DNA of 64,000 bases, taken from Halopseudomonas pelagia. GTDB taxonomy: Bacteria > Pseudomonadota > Gammaproteobacteria > Pseudomonadales > Pseudomonadaceae. Positions 1 through 8,825 of this stretch are shown piece after piece. The translations under genes and the position numbers were made by a program. The stretch covers positions 2,852,001-2,916,000 of the forward strand of contig NZ_CP033116.1 in NCBI RefSeq assembly GCF_009497895.1. The letters are read 5' to 3'. Numbering within the stretch: position 1 is the stretch's first letter; each line of letters starts with the position of its first letter. The notes beneath the pieces were generated by a model, which was given only the letters and a program-made list of their open reading frames with translations, did not search any database and was not told the origin of the DNA.

Positions 1-111
1 GAACACAGCATCCGTGCGCCGCACGCAGGCAATATCACCACGCTGTTCTGCAGCGAAGGTGATCTCGTCGCCGAGGGCGCCGTGCTGGTCGAGTTGGAGG
101 AAAGTGAATGA
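1..111 (+). CDS. C-terminal end of biotin-dependent acyl-CoA carboxylase alpha subunit (partial)
   Basis: The window opens inside this gene and only the last 36 codons are visible. They read EHSIRAPHAGNITTLF and end in VLVELEESE, which is the second half of a biotinyl (BCCP-type) domain just after the usual MKM biotin-lysine motif, which would lie outside the window. Its TGA overlaps the ATG of the HMG-CoA lyase gene by 4 bp (ATGA), so the two are translationally coupled. From that neighbour I infer 3-methylcrotonyl-CoA carboxylase alpha subunit of leucine catabolism; a propionyl- or geranyl-CoA carboxylase subunit cannot be excluded from this fragment. Confidence 0.75.
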   Translation, partial: EHSIRAPHAGNITTLFCSEGDLVAEGAVLVELEESE

Positions 112-1010
112 CAACGCCGCAAAAGGTGCTTCTGGTCGACGTCGGCCCGCGGGATGGCCTGCAGAATGAGTCGCAGCCGATCAGCGTGGCCGACAAGGTG
201 CGTCTGGTTGACGATCTGAGCGCTGCCGGGCTCAGCCATATTGAGGTAGGCAGCTTTGTATCTCCCAAGTGGGTGCCGCAAATGGCCGGCTCGGCTGAGG
301 TATTCGCGGGTATTAAGCAACGTGACGGCGTGTCCTATTCAGCACTGACCCCCAACCTCAAGGGTCTGGAAGCAGCGTTGGAAGCTGGCGTGCGAGAAGT
401 CGCAGTATTTGCTGCCGCCTCCGAAGCGTTCTCCCAGCGCAATATCAATTGCTCCATCGCTGAGAGCATTGAGCGCTTTACACCGGTGCTTGAGGCCGCG
501 CAGGCCGCGGGGATCAAAGTGCGTGGTTATATCTCCTGCGTACTGGGTTGCCCGTACGAAGGCGAGGTCAGTGCAGACCAGGTCGCCTGTATCGCCCGCG
601 ATCTATACGCCATGGGCTGTTATGAGGTGTCGCTGGGTGACACCATCGGCACCGGTACGCCAGGCGCGACGCGAAAAATGATTGAAGCCTGCGCTGCCCA
701 TGTACCCCGTGACCGTTTGGCCGGGCATTTCCATGATACCTACGGCCAGGCGCTGGCGAATATTTATGCCAGCCTGCTTGAAGGTGTCAGCGTATTCGAC
801 AGTTCAGTCGCAGGATTGGGCGGCTGCCCCTATGCGAAGGGCGCGACAGGCAATGTGGCCACCGAAGACGTGCTCTACCTGTTGAACGGGCTGGGCATTG
901 AAACCGGGATTGATCTGGATTTGCTGGTTGATGCCGGCGCGCGGATCAGCCAGGTGATTGGCCGGGAGAATGGCTCGAGGGTGGCGCGGGCTGTATTGGC
1001 GGCGCGCTGA
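108..1010 (+). CDS. mvaB: Hydroxymethylglutaryl-CoA lyase
   Basis: This enzyme splits HMG-CoA into acetyl-CoA and acetoacetate, the last step of leucine (and possibly acyclic terpene) catabolism, in the cytoplasm. The 300-residue protein has the usual family length and the TIM-barrel HMGL-like signature: VGPRDGLQNE at residues 12-21 with the metal-binding Asp, the His pair in GHFHDTYG, and the glycine-rich active-site cysteine loop GLGGCPYAKGATGN followed by VATEDVLYLL. It starts inside the stop codon of the carboxylase alpha subunit and appears to be the last gene of that liu-type operon, because a REP hairpin pair and a convergent regulator gene follow. Function is confident. Confidence 0.95.
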   Translation: MTTPQKVLLVDVGPRDGLQNESQPISVADKVRLVDDLSAAGLSHIEVGSFVSPKWVPQMAGSAEVFAGIKQRDGVSYSALTPNLKGLEAALEAGVREVAVFAAASEAFSQRNINCSIAESIERFTPVLEAAQAAGIKVRGYISCVLGCPYEGEVSADQVACIARDLYAMGCYEVSLGDTIGTGTPGATRKMIEACAAHVPRDRLAGHFHDTYGQALANIYASLLEGVSVFDSSVAGLGGCPYAKGATGNVATEDVLYLLNGLGIETGIDLDLLVDAGARISQVIGRENGSRVARAVLAAR

Positions 1011-1032
1011 CCCGCGATGGATTCGGGTCCGT

Positions 1033-1120
1033 TTTCGCGGCGGGGCCGCCGCTCCTACCCAGACTGGTGCCAAAGCCTACAGAAGCGGCGGCCTGTGGGA
1101 GCGGCGGCCCCGCCGCGAAA
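1033..1120. repeat. Inverted pair of REP-like palindromes
   Basis: Two 26-bp units face each other, at 1033-1058 (TTTCGCGGCGGGGCCGCCGC then TCCTAC) and 1095-1120 as its reverse complement, with one mismatch and 36 bp between them. Each unit is itself a GC-rich hairpin (GCGGCGGGGCCGCCGC). This matches the Pseudomonas REP style in which GTGGGAGCGGC tails flank a palindrome. The pair sits between two convergent genes (mvaB and the MocR regulator), where it may also stop or stabilise transcripts. No RAYT transposase is in the window. Confidence 0.8.
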
Positions 1121-1134
1121 GAGCCAATAAAAAC

Positions 1135-2592
1135 TTAAGCCACTTCCTCACCAACCTCCTCTACTATTTTGTTTTTGCTCAATAAACCTTTAGCCAAAAC
1201 CCCCAGCGTCATGACCGCTCGTTCGGTTTCCTGATTCCAAGGCACGCCACAATTCAGCCGCAAACAGTGATTGAACTGGTCGGAATTACTGAACACCGCA
1301 CCCGGCGCAATGCTGATGCCATGCGCCAGCGCTTGGGTAAACAACAGCTGCGCGTCGATATTACCTGGCAGACTGACCCAGAGAATAAACCCACCGCGGG
1401 GCCGAGTGATCTGCGTGCCTTCAGGAAAGTACTGCTGAACTGCCAGTTGGAAATGGCTGAGATTGCGCCGGTATTCCTGGCGTATATAACGCAGGTGTCT
1501 GTCGTACCCGCCGTTCTCCAGGTACGCGGCCACCGCCATCTGGCTAACGCTACAGGCGGACAGCGTGGTAAAGGTCTGCAACTTCTCGATGGTGTCCTGA
1601 TGCTTGCCAGCAATCACCCAACCGGTACGTAGACCCGGCGAGATGGTTTTGGAGAAGCTTGAGCAATACAGCACGGTATCCGAGCAATCGAATGCCTTGA
1701 GCGCTTTAGAGCGGCCTGGGTCAAACATCAGTTCGCCGTAAATGTCGTCCTCCACCACCGGAATACCGCGCTGGGCCATCATGCTCAACAGCTTGCGCTG
1801 GCGGCTTTCAGACATGGTCGCGCCCATCGGGTTGCCAGCACGGGTGGTGACCACCAGCGCCTTGATAGGCCATTTCTCCGCAGCCTTTTCCAGCGACTCC
1901 AGGCTCAAGCCGGTCTCAGGATCGGTAGGAATTTCGATGACTTTCAAGCCCAGCAATTGGCACAACTGCACCAGGCCGTAATAACTAGGCGACTCACTGG
2001 CAATCAGATCGCCGGGGCTGGTCAGCGCGCGCAGGCACAGTTGCAGCGCTTCGACACAGCCGTTGGTAATCACGATCTCGGACGGTTCAACGACCGCGCC
2101 GGCATCACGCATGCGAATCGCAATCTGGCGCCGTAACGGCTCGTAACCCGGGCTGAAGATATAGCTATAGGCCTGCCTGCTATGAAAGCGCGTGACCTTG
2201 CTCATCTGCTGATGCAGCGCCCGCAGCGGTAAAAATTCGCTGGACGGTACTGCGGCGCCAAGCGGCATCATATCGCCGCGGCGCGAGAGGCTGAGAATCT
2301 CGCTGATAATACCGCTACGGGTAACCGCGTAAGGCGGCTCGACGCGTGAAATGGGCGGCGTCGGGGCGGTCAATGCAGGGGTCTGGTGCACGTAATACCC
2401 GGACTGTGGGCGTGCACGAATCAGGCCCTGGTCTTCAAGAGTGGCGTAGGCATGCAGAACAGTGGCGTGGCTGACGCCCTTCTGCGTGCTCAGCTTGCGT
2501 ACCGAGGGCACGCGCTCACCGGGCTGATAAAAACCTTTGTGGATATCGTCGGCCAGCTGACGGGCTATCTGCTGGTATAAAAGGCTGGTCAT
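1135..2592 (-). CDS. MocR-type (GntR/aminotransferase) transcriptional regulator
   Basis: A 485-residue fusion of an N-terminal GntR winged helix (about residues 1-75, including GERVPSVRKLSTQKGVSHAT) with a fold-type I aminotransferase domain. The PLP lysine is visible in SSFSKTISPGLRTGW, about residue 315. MocR proteins use PLP as a ligand sensor and usually control a neighbouring metabolic or transport gene as well as themselves. Here the solute-binding protein gene lies directly upstream on the same strand. Directly repeated GTACAG-type half sites lie 55-90 bp upstream of the start. The effector and target genes cannot be read from the sequence. Confidence 0.88.
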   Translation of the reverse strand: MTSLLYQQIARQLADDIHKGFYQPGERVPSVRKLSTQKGVSHATVLHAYATLEDQGLIRARPQSGYYVHQTPALTAPTPPISRVEPPYAVTRSGIISEILSLSRRGDMMPLGAAVPSSEFLPLRALHQQMSKVTRFHSRQAYSYIFSPGYEPLRRQIAIRMRDAGAVVEPSEIVITNGCVEALQLCLRALTSPGDLIASESPSYYGLVQLCQLLGLKVIEIPTDPETGLSLESLEKAAEKWPIKALVVTTRAGNPMGATMSESRQRKLLSMMAQRGIPVVEDDIYGELMFDPGRSKALKAFDCSDTVLYCSSFSKTISPGLRTGWVIAGKHQDTIEKLQTFTTLSACSVSQMAVAAYLENGGYDRHLRYIRQEYRRNLSHFQLAVQQYFPEGTQITRPRGGFILWVSLPGNIDAQLLFTQALAHGISIAPGAVFSNSDQFNHCLRLNCGVPWNQETERAVMTLGVLAKGLLSKNKIVEEVGEEVA

Positions 2593-2646
2593 GGCGTCTC
2601 TCCCTGCGTCACTGGATACCCTAACGCAGGGAGGGAACAGTGATCA

Positions 2647-2680
2647 CCGTACAGTTGCTCGAGAATGAGCCTGTACAGAA
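2647..2680 (-). promoter_or_regulatory. Direct repeats upstream of the mocR gene, probable operator
   Basis: CCGTACAGTT (2647-2656) and CTGTACAGAA (2671-2680) are two copies of a yGTACAG element in the same orientation, 24 bp apart start to start, or about two helical turns. MocR regulators typically bind such direct repeats on one face of the helix and repress themselves. The location is right for autoregulation of the gene that starts at 2592. This is inferred from motif and position only. Confidence 0.4.
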
Positions 2681-2742
2681 TAGCAAAGCCACCAAGTGTG
2701 CAGGTGCAAAACCATTAGAAACAAACTGTTCTGTTCAGCAAC

Positions 2743-3609
2743 CTATTCCGCCAACGGCTCCTCGGTGATCGACCCGGGATCAGGGGCAAACTGAGCAGCC
2801 CAGAGCTCCCGATACTTTTCCAGCAGTCGGCGGGGCTCACCTTTGCTGGTCAGGTCCTGCATGTTCTGCGCGAGAATCGCGCGCAACTGCGGGGAATTGC
2901 AGGCCGAGTTGTGCGACAGGGTATAATACAACTGTTCATTGATCAGCGAGCCTTCGAGAATTTCCAACTCACCCTCGATGCCCAACTGCTGAGCCAGGGC
3001 CAATCCCTGATAGCGCTCATAAATCACGTAATCCACGCGTCCGCGCACCAGGGTCTGAAAAGACTGTTCGATGGACGACACCTTGTCGATCTGCAGATGG
3101 TCACGGGAAAAGGTATCGAAGGCCATACCGTAGCTGTTATTCAACAGAGTGCTGCCCTTCTTGTCGCGCAGGTCATCCCACCCGCTGTAAGGGAACACCT
3201 CCCCTCGCTTGACGAACAGCACGCTCGGAACTTCGACATAGGGCGGGTAAACATAATCCATAAACCCCAGCCGCTCACGGGTCAGAAAGGCTCCAGCGAG
3301 CATATCCACCCGGCCGCTGCGGACTTCTTCCTGCGCGCGGGACCAGGGGCCAACATTCAACACTTCCGCCTTGACGCCGGTACCCTCCAACGCCATGCCC
3401 AACAGCTCGACGGCAGCACCGGTGAGGTGCTTTTCGTCCGCGGGATCAACCCAGAGGATCGGTGGGTACTGCGGGTTGCCGGTGACAACAATACGCTCGC
3501 AAAGGCCGTTGGCCGCCTGCGCTGCGCCGGCGCTCAGTAGCCCAAGTAACAAAGCGGGCATTACTAATGTGCGATGAATCCCAGCTTTGGCCGTTCGCTT
3601 GATCGCCAT
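2743..3609 (-). CDS. Periplasmic solute-binding protein, SBP_bac_3 family
   Basis: A 288-residue protein with a clear Sec signal peptide (positive N-terminus, hydrophobic LLLGLLSAGAAQA, cleavage near residue 32) and a family 3 solute-binding fold, the type that binds polar amino acids for ABC importers. Visible family features are the early segment GNPQYPPILWVD, the region GRVDMLAGAFLTRER and the hinge-proximal VRGRVDYVIYE. No permease or ATPase gene is adjacent, so it is an orphan: it could serve a transporter encoded elsewhere or act as a sensor-type binding protein. The ligand is unknown. The gene lies upstream of mocR on the same strand, separated by 150 bp that carry the mocR operator. 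Confidence 0.82.
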   Translation of the reverse strand: MAIKRTAKAGIHRTLVMPALLLGLLSAGAAQAANGLCERIVVTGNPQYPPILWVDPADEKHLTGAAVELLGMALEGTGVKAEVLNVGPWSRAQEEVRSGRVDMLAGAFLTRERLGFMDYVYPPYVEVPSVLFVKRGEVFPYSGWDDLRDKKGSTLLNNSYGMAFDTFSRDHLQIDKVSSIEQSFQTLVRGRVDYVIYERYQGLALAQQLGIEGELEILEGSLINEQLYYTLSHNSACNSPQLRAILAQNMQDLTSKGEPRRLLEKYRELWAAQFAPDPGSITEEPLAE

Positions 3610-3676
3610 CTGAACTCCTTGAATGGGGGTCTGGAATTCGTATCCAATGCCTCAGTATAGACACTTCACGGCTGAT

Positions 3677-4312
3677 TTATAGCGCTGTGCCTGCCGCGTG
3701 CTTCGCAGACGTATCAAGCGCGCCGCTATGAAAGCGAAACTCGGTATCATTTTCCATTACCGCCTGACCTTCCAGCTGTGCAAACAGGGCGATGCGGTCA
3801 TCAATCGGCCCCTCGGCAAACTGCCGAGCAAGGCCCAGATAATCCTGATAATGCCGCGCTTCCGACTTCAATAACGAACGATAGAAATCGCCCAGCTCGG
3901 CATCCAGATGCGGCGCCAGACAAGCAAAACGCTCGCAGGAGCGCGCTTCGATAAAAGCGCCAACGATGAGCGTATCCACCAACCTGCCGGGCTCCACGGT
4001 GCGCACATGCTGGCGTAGTCGCTGGGCGTAATGGCTGGCAGACAGCCCGCGATAAACCACACCGCGTTTCTGCATTAGCGCAGTCACCTGCTCAAAATGC
4101 CGTAGCTCCTCGCGCGCCAGCCTCGACATTTTCTGTAGCAGCACAGGTTTGTCGATGTAACGAAACATCAGGTTGAGCGCCGTTGAAGCCGCCTTCTTTT
4201 CGCAATTGGCGTGATCAATCAACAGTTCTTCTGGATGCGCCAGCGCCTGATCAACCCAGGCATCGGGTGTACGGCAGGGCAAAAAATCAATTAATTCTTG
4301 CGGCAAATTCAT
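3677..4312 (-). CDS. miaE: tRNA-(ms2io6A)-hydroxylase MiaE
   Basis: MiaE hydroxylates the isopentenyl side chain of ms2i6A at position 37 of UNN-reading tRNAs in an oxygen-dependent reaction. The ferritin-like four-helix diiron site is visible: E38 in HANCEKKAAS, the ExxH pair E69-H72 in REELRHFEQ, E122 in FIEARSCERF and the second ExxH E151-H154 in SEARHYQDY. I start at the ATG giving MNLPQELIDFL (211 aa), because family members begin there. An in-frame GTG at 4387 would add 25 residues unlike the family. The gene is divergent from uspE, with an Anr-type box between them, which makes sense for an enzyme that needs O2. Confidence 0.93.
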   Translation of the reverse strand: MNLPQELIDFLPCRTPDAWVDQALAHPEELLIDHANCEKKAASTALNLMFRYIDKPVLLQKMSRLAREELRHFEQVTALMQKRGVVYRGLSASHYAQRLRQHVRTVEPGRLVDTLIVGAFIEARSCERFACLAPHLDAELGDFYRSLLKSEARHYQDYLGLARQFAEGPIDDRIALFAQLEGQAVMENDTEFRFHSGALDTSAKHAAGTAL

Positions 4313-4396
4313 CAGCGTAATCAGGTCCCAGGCAGCGGTAACGGGGGATAAGGGTTTGATTATCCATGACAACTGCAGCGAACGCACCTACCTGGG

Positions 4397-4438
4397 TTGA
4401 TCCATATCAACAGCGGACACGCGAAAACAGGCTACATT
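4397..4438 (+). promoter_or_regulatory. Anr/FNR box and -10 element of the uspE promoter
   Basis: TTGATCCATATCAA at 4397-4410 is a perfect match to the FNR/Anr consensus TTGAT-N4-ATCAA. A good -10 hexamer TACATT lies at 4433-4438. With a start point near 4445 the box centre (4403.5) sits at about -41.5, the class II activator position. This strongly suggests that uspE is switched on by Anr when oxygen falls. The same box may influence the divergent miaE gene. Confidence 0.7.
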
Positions 4439-4487
4439 TAAGGGAAGAAATCAAAATAGCAACTCACGCGCAGTAACGGAGAAAGCC

Positions 4488-5348
4488 ATGCAAGCGATCA
4501 AACGAATTCTCGTCGTCATCGATCCTACCCAAACGGATCAACTGGCACTCAATCGAGCCAAGCTCATAGCCGGCGTCATCGATGCGGAATTGCACTTGTT
4601 GGTCTGCGAAGACCGCGACGATCACGTGCGCACTCTGGACAAGCACTGTGCCGACCTCAAGGCCGCAGGCCTGCAGGCCACCTCCAGCCAAGCCTGGCAC
4701 AGCAACCTGACCGACACTGTCATTCATGTACTGAGCAGCCAGGGCTGCGAGCTGGTGGTGAAGCAGCATCTGCCGGACAACCCGCTGAAAAAGGCGCTGC
4801 TGACACCGGATGACTGGAAGCTGCTGCGCTACTGCCCTGCCCCGGTTCTGCTGGTGAAAACCACTGCATCCTGGATGAAAGGTAATGTACTGGCGGCGGT
4901 GGATGTGGGTAATCACGATGATCAGCACCATGTACTGCACGACACTATCGTCAGCCACGCCGCTGACATAGTCGAGATGATCAACGGCGAGCTGCACCTG
5001 GTCAGCGCCCACCCCGCGCCGATGCTCTCTGCGGCCGACCCGATCTATCAGTTACGCGAAAACATCGCCACGCGCTACCGCGATCAGGCTCAGCGTTACG
5101 CCGAGGCAAACGGGCTGGATCTGGAGCACATGCACATTGCTGAAGGCCCGGCAGACACCTTGATTCCCAAGGTTGCCCGGCAGATCGGCGCCAGCGTCAC
5201 GGTCATTGGCACGGTCGCACGCAAGGGCATCGCCGGCGCCTTGATTGGCAATACCGCCGAGGTGATCCTCGACCAACTGGATTCAGACATTCTGGTGCTC
5301 AAGCCGGAAGATACCCTGGCTCATCTGGAAAGGATTCTGGAAAAATAA
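4488..5348 (+). CDS. uspE: Tandem-domain universal stress protein, UspE type
   Basis: A 286-residue cytoplasmic protein made of two Usp (alpha/beta, HUP-like) domains. The N-terminal domain (about 1-135) starts KRILVVIDPTQTDQLAL. The C-terminal domain ends with the nucleotide-binding signature GTVARKGIAGALIGNTAE (about residues 241-258), which fits G-2X-G-9X-G(S/T). Usp proteins support survival under oxygen limitation, stationary phase and other stresses; in pseudomonads several are Anr-controlled. The Anr box at 4397-4410 supports the same here. The gene is monocistronic, followed by a convergent DUF1289 gene. Confidence 0.9.
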   Translation: MQAIKRILVVIDPTQTDQLALNRAKLIAGVIDAELHLLVCEDRDDHVRTLDKHCADLKAAGLQATSSQAWHSNLTDTVIHVLSSQGCELVVKQHLPDNPLKKALLTPDDWKLLRYCPAPVLLVKTTASWMKGNVLAAVDVGNHDDQHHVLHDTIVSHAADIVEMINGELHLVSAHPAPMLSAADPIYQLRENIATRYRDQAQRYAEANGLDLEHMHIAEGPADTLIPKVARQIGASVTVIGTVARKGIAGALIGNTAEVILDQLDSDILVLKPEDTLAHLERILEK

Positions 5349-5368
5349 CGGCTCGCCTTCAGCCAGGC

Positions 5369-5830
5369 TTAATCGCAGGAGCCTGGCTGGGGAGTGACAT
5401 GCCGCTGGTAATAGGCCAACGAAAGATCAAAGAAAGTCTGGTCGATGTCGTCGCGCAACTGCTTGAGACTGACGTTGGCATAGGCCGGACGCAATCGTAA
5501 CCCGGTACCCTGCAACCCCTCCTCCACGCATCGTGTCAGCAATCGGTAAGCCTGGCACGCCAACGGCTGTTCGCCCCAATACACCACCTTGCGTGCGCTC
5601 AGCGCCTGATGCAGAGCCAGGCTGGATACAATCTCGATCCGCGCATTGACCACCCGCTCCAGCAATTGCTCCAGGCGCTGCCATACCGCAGCCTTCTCAT
5701 CGCTGGCGTAGCCATTCCACAGGATGATTTCATGGCTGAAGCGCTTGCAGCCCCGGCATACCTGATCGCCGTAAACGGTCGAACACAGCCCGATGCAGGG
5801 TGTTTTATCGGTATAGGCGGGGTCAGACAT
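5369..5830 (-). CDS. DUF1289 family protein
   Basis: Residues 10-55 form a DUF1289 domain: TPCIGLCSTVYGDQVCRGCKRF carries the four cysteines of a small probable metal-binding knuckle, and the WNGY/W segment follows. The remaining 100 residues are helical and have no motif I recognise. I start at ATG 5830 (MSDPAYTDKTPC, 153 aa), which has a GGAGA ribosome site 8 bases upstream; a longer reading from 5857 lacks one. The function of DUF1289 is unknown. The gene is convergent with uspE and divergent from acnB. Confidence 0.75.
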   Translation of the reverse strand: MSDPAYTDKTPCIGLCSTVYGDQVCRGCKRFSHEIILWNGYASDEKAAVWQRLEQLLERVVNARIEIVSSLALHQALSARKVVYWGEQPLACQAYRLLTRCVEEGLQGTGLRLRPAYANVSLKQLRDDIDQTFFDLSLAYYQRHVTPQPGSCD

Positions 5831-5929
5831 GCACTCTCTCCAGCAGGCAGGATGCACAGGGTAAACCAGGCGGCGCTCTACTTGAACTCTATCAGGGCCG
5901 TTTAAACTAAGGTCATAGGACTTGGCCGC

Positions 5930-5958
5930 TTAACTTTACCCGGCGCTTACTGTAGAAT
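5930..5958 (+). promoter_or_regulatory. Candidate sigma-70 promoter of acnB
   Basis: A -10 hexamer TAGAAT at 5953-5958 is preceded, at a spacing of exactly 17 bp, by a -35-like TTAACT at 5930-5935. The -10 is close to consensus and the -35 is weak. It lies 258 bp before the acnB start codon. Predicted by eye only. Confidence 0.35.
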
Positions 5959-6098
5959 CAGCCCGCCGTTAGGGCTGTGTGTCAGGCGTCACCGCAACCC
6001 CATCCGTATCTGCCGCGCCACCATCAGGTCAGTTACCGGGTTGCCCGCCACCCGCACCAGGCTCATGCCTGCACCCAGCCGTATCCGGCACGTAAGGG

Positions 6099-6154
6099 GA
6101 AGCACTGAATAACTCCCTTCATCAAGCTGTTCAAAGATGCTTATTCAGTGCTTC
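6099..6154. repeat. Perfect 14-bp inverted repeat upstream of acnB
   Basis: GAAGCACTGAATAA (6099-6112) and TTATTCAGTGCTTC (6141-6154) are exact reverse complements around a 28-nt loop. There is no T-tract, so it is not a simple intrinsic terminator. The arms look like the terminal inverted repeats of a tiny MITE or solo IS end, but they would also form a stable stem in the acnB leader RNA about 60 nt before the start codon. Confidence 0.7.
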
Positions 6155-6215
6155 TCTGGGTCCGTGAGGATGACCGTTCCGCCACAAGCAGAACAGACTG
6201 ATGAGGGTAATAATT

Positions 6216-8810
6216 GTGCTTGAAGCCTATCGCAAACACGTAGAAGAACGCGCAGCACAGGGCATCGTGCCCCAGCCGCTGAACGCCGAACAAACTGCTG
6301 GTCTGGTTGACCTGCTGAAAAATCCACCGGCTGGCGAAGAAGAGTTTCTGCTCGATCTGCTAACCAACCGTGTACCTCCGGGCGTAGATGAAGCTGCCTA
6401 CGTCAAGGCTGGCTTCCTGTCCGCCGTCGCCAAGGGCGAAGTCTCCTCTCCACTGCTGACCAAACTGCGTGCCGTTGAGCTGCTGGGTACTATGCAGGGT
6501 GGCTACAACATCGTCACCATGGTTGAGCTACTGGATAACGAAGAGCTGGCCGCAACCGCTGCCAAGGAACTCAAGCACACGCTGCTGATGTTCGATGCCT
6601 TCCACGACGTCGCCGACCGTGCCAAGAATGGCAACCCCCACGCCAAGGAAGTACTGCAATCCTGGGCCGATGGCGAATGGTTCACCAACCGCCCCGCCGT
6701 TGCCGAGAAAATCAGCCTGAGCGTATTCAAGGTGCCTGGCGAAACCAACACCGACGACCTGTCACCCGCTCCGGATGCCTGGTCACGCCCTGACATCCCA
6801 CTGCACGCCCTGGCCATGCTGAAAATGGCCCGTGACGGTATCGTGCCTGACGAGCAAGGCGCCATCGGTCCGCTGAAGATGATCGAAGAGGTCAAATCCA
6901 AAGGCTTCCCGGTTGCTTACGTCGGTGACGTGGTCGGTACTGGCTCCTCGCGTAAATCTGCCACCAACTCGGTATTGTGGTTCTTCGGCGACGACGTTCC
7001 TTACGTGCCGAACAAGCGCGCAGGCGGTTTCTGCTTTGGTAACAAGATCGCCCCTATCTTCTACAACACCATGGAAGATGCTGGCGCTCTGCCGATCGAG
7101 TTCGATGTCAACGACATGAACACCGGCGACGTGATCGACGTCTATGTTTACGACGGTAAGGTATGCAAGCACGGTACTGACGAAGTCATCACTACTTTCG
7201 AACTCAAGACTCAGGTTTTGCTCGACGAAGTACGCGCCGGTGGGCGTATTCCGTTGATCATTGGCCGTGGCCTGACCGACAAGGCCCGCGCCGAGTTGGG
7301 TCTGCCCGCTGCAAACCTGTTCCGCCTGCCCGACGTACCGGCTGCAAGCACCAAGGGTTTCACCCTGGCGCAGAAGATGGTCGGCAAAGCCTGTAACGTC
7401 GAAGGCGTTCGCCCTGGCACCTACTGCGAACCGAAGATGACCACCGTCGGCTCCCAGGACACTACCGGCCCGATGACCCGCGACGAGCTGAAAGACTTGG
7501 CTTGCCTGGGCTTCTCCGCTGACCTGGTGATGCAGTCGTTCTGTCACACTGCGGCTTACCCCAAGCCCATCGACGTGACCACGCACCACACGCTGCCTGA
7601 CTTCATCCACAACCGTGGTGGTGTTGCGCTGCGTCCTGGTGACGGCATCATCCACAGTTGGTTGAACCGCATGCTGCTGCCTGACACCGTCGGCACCGGT
7701 GGCGACTCGCACACCCGTTTCCCGATGGGCATTTCTTTCCCGGCCGGTTCCGGTCTGGTTGCCTTTGCTGCGGCCACTGGCGTTATGCCGCTGGACATGC
7801 CGGAATCCGTTCTGGTGCGCTTCAAGGGTGAGATGCAGCCTGGCATCACCTTGCGTGATCTGGTGCATGCCATCCCCTACTACGCTATCCAGCAAGGTCA
7901 CCTGACCGTCGAGAAGAAAGGCAAGAAGAACGTGTTCTCTGGCCGGATTCTCGAAATCGAAGGTCTGGATCACCTGACTGCCGAGCAGGCTTTCGAACTG
8001 TCTGATGCATCCGCCGAGCGCTCTGCTGCCGGCTGTACCATCAACCTGAGCGAAGAGTCGGTTGCCGAGTATCTGAAGTCCAACATCGTCCTGCTGCGCT
8101 GGATGATTGCCAACGGTTATCAGGATCCACGTACCCTGGAGCGTCGCGCCCAGGCCATGGAAGCCTGGCTGGCTGAGCCGAAGCTGATGAAAGCCGATGC
8201 AGATGCCGAATACGCCGCCGTGATCGAAATCGATCTGGCCGACGTGAAAGAGCCGGTTCTGTGTGCACCGAACGATCCGGACGATGCCCGTCTGTTGTCT
8301 CAGGTAGCTGGCGAGAAGATTGATGAAGTCTTCATCGGCTCCTGCATGACCAACATCGGTCACTTCCGCGCCGCCGGTAAACTGCTGGAGAAAAACAAGG
8401 GTGCCCTGCCGACCCGTCTGTGGCTGGCTCCGCCAACCAAGATGGATCAGTTCCAGCTGACCGAAGAAGGCTACTATGGCATCTACGGCAAAGCTGGCGC
8501 GCGCATGGAAATGCCCGGTTGCTCGCTGTGCATGGGTAACCAGGCACGTGTGGCTGCCAAGTCCACCGTAGTGTCCACCTCCACACGGAACTTCCCGAAC
8601 CGTCTGGGTGATGGCGCAGATGTGTACCTGGCCTCTGCCGAGCTGGCTTCGGTTGCTTCGATCCTGGGTCGCCTGCCGACCGTTGAGGAATACATGGGCT
8701 ACGCTGCTGAACTCAACAGCATGTCCGCCGATATCTATCGGTACATGAACTTCAACGAAATCGAGTCTTACCAGAAAGCCGCAGCGTCCATTCCGGTCGC
8801 CCAGCTGTAA
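6216..8810 (+). CDS. acnB: Bifunctional aconitate hydratase 2 / 2-methylisocitrate dehydratase
   Basis: AcnB interconverts citrate and isocitrate in the TCA cycle and can hydrate 2-methylaconitate; as an apoprotein it can bind mRNA. The protein has the expected length (864 aa) and domain order: N-terminal HEAT-like AcnB domain (about 1-155), swivel domain 4 (about 160-380, with [18 protein letters not shown]), then the Fe-S catalytic core. The cluster cysteines are in [10 protein letters not shown] and [12 protein letters not shown] start at GTG 6216 ([12 protein letters not shown]), because GAGGGT at 6203-6208 is a good ribosome site for it and homologues begin with LEAYRKHV; an ATG at 6201 overlaps that site. 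A terminator follows at 8826. Confidence 0.97.
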   Translation: MLEAYRKHVEERAAQGIVPQPLNAEQTAGLVDLLKNPPAGEEEFLLDLLTNRVPPGVDEAAYVKAGFLSAVAKGEVSSPLLTKLRAVELLGTMQGGYNIVTMVELLDNEELAATAAKELKHTLLMFDAFHDVADRAKNGNPHAKEVLQSWADGEWFTNRPAVAEKISLSVFKVPGETNTDDLSPAPDAWSRPDIPLHALAMLKMARDGIVPDEQGAIGPLKMIEEVKSKGFPVAYVGDVVGTGSSRKSATNSVLWFFGDDVPYVPNKRAGGFCFGNKIAPIFYNTMEDAGALPIEFDVNDMNTGDVIDVYVYDGKVCKHGTDEVITTFELKTQVLLDEVRAGGRIPLIIGRGLTDKARAELGLPAANLFRLPDVPAASTKGFTLAQKMVGKACNVEGVRPGTYCEPKMTTVGSQDTTGPMTRDELKDLACLGFSADLVMQSFCHTAAYPKPIDVTTHHTLPDFIHNRGGVALRPGDGIIHSWLNRMLLPDTVGTGGDSHTRFPMGISFPAGSGLVAFAAATGVMPLDMPESVLVRFKGEMQPGITLRDLVHAIPYYAIQQGHLTVEKKGKKNVFSGRILEIEGLDHLTAEQAFELSDASAERSAAGCTINLSEESVAEYLKSNIVLLRWMIANGYQDPRTLERRAQAMEAWLAEPKLMKADADAEYAAVIEIDLADVKEPVLCAPNDPDDARLLSQVAGEKIDEVFIGSCMTNIGHFRAAGKLLEKNKGALPTRLWLAPPTKMDQFQLTEEGYYGIYGKAGARMEMPGCSLCMGNQARVAAKSTVVSTSTRNFPNRLGDGADVYLASAELASVASILGRLPTVEEYMGYAAELNSMSADIYRYMNFNEIESYQKAAASIPVAQL

Positions 8811-8825
8811 GCAAAAAGCACGTCA

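Larger units (their letters stand above)
5831..6215. other. 385-bp non-coding leader region of acnB
   Basis: No credible gene is present between the DUF1289 start and acnB. It holds a possible sigma-70 promoter (5930-5958) and a perfect 14-bp inverted repeat (6099-6154). If transcription starts near 5965, acnB has an unusually long 5' leader of about 250 nt, leaving room for RNA-level control such as an sRNA or iron/aconitase-dependent switch; that is inference. Confidence 0.6.

Noticed and set aside
2911..3540. 209-codon frame opposite the solute-binding protein gene
   Set aside because: Composition is that of a shadow frame; the minus-strand gene has a signal peptide and family motifs.
6783..8363. 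526-codon open frame antisense to acnB
   Set aside because: It lies fully opposite a strongly conserved gene and has no ribosome site or recognisable domain; long antisense frames are a by-product of GC-rich codon bias.
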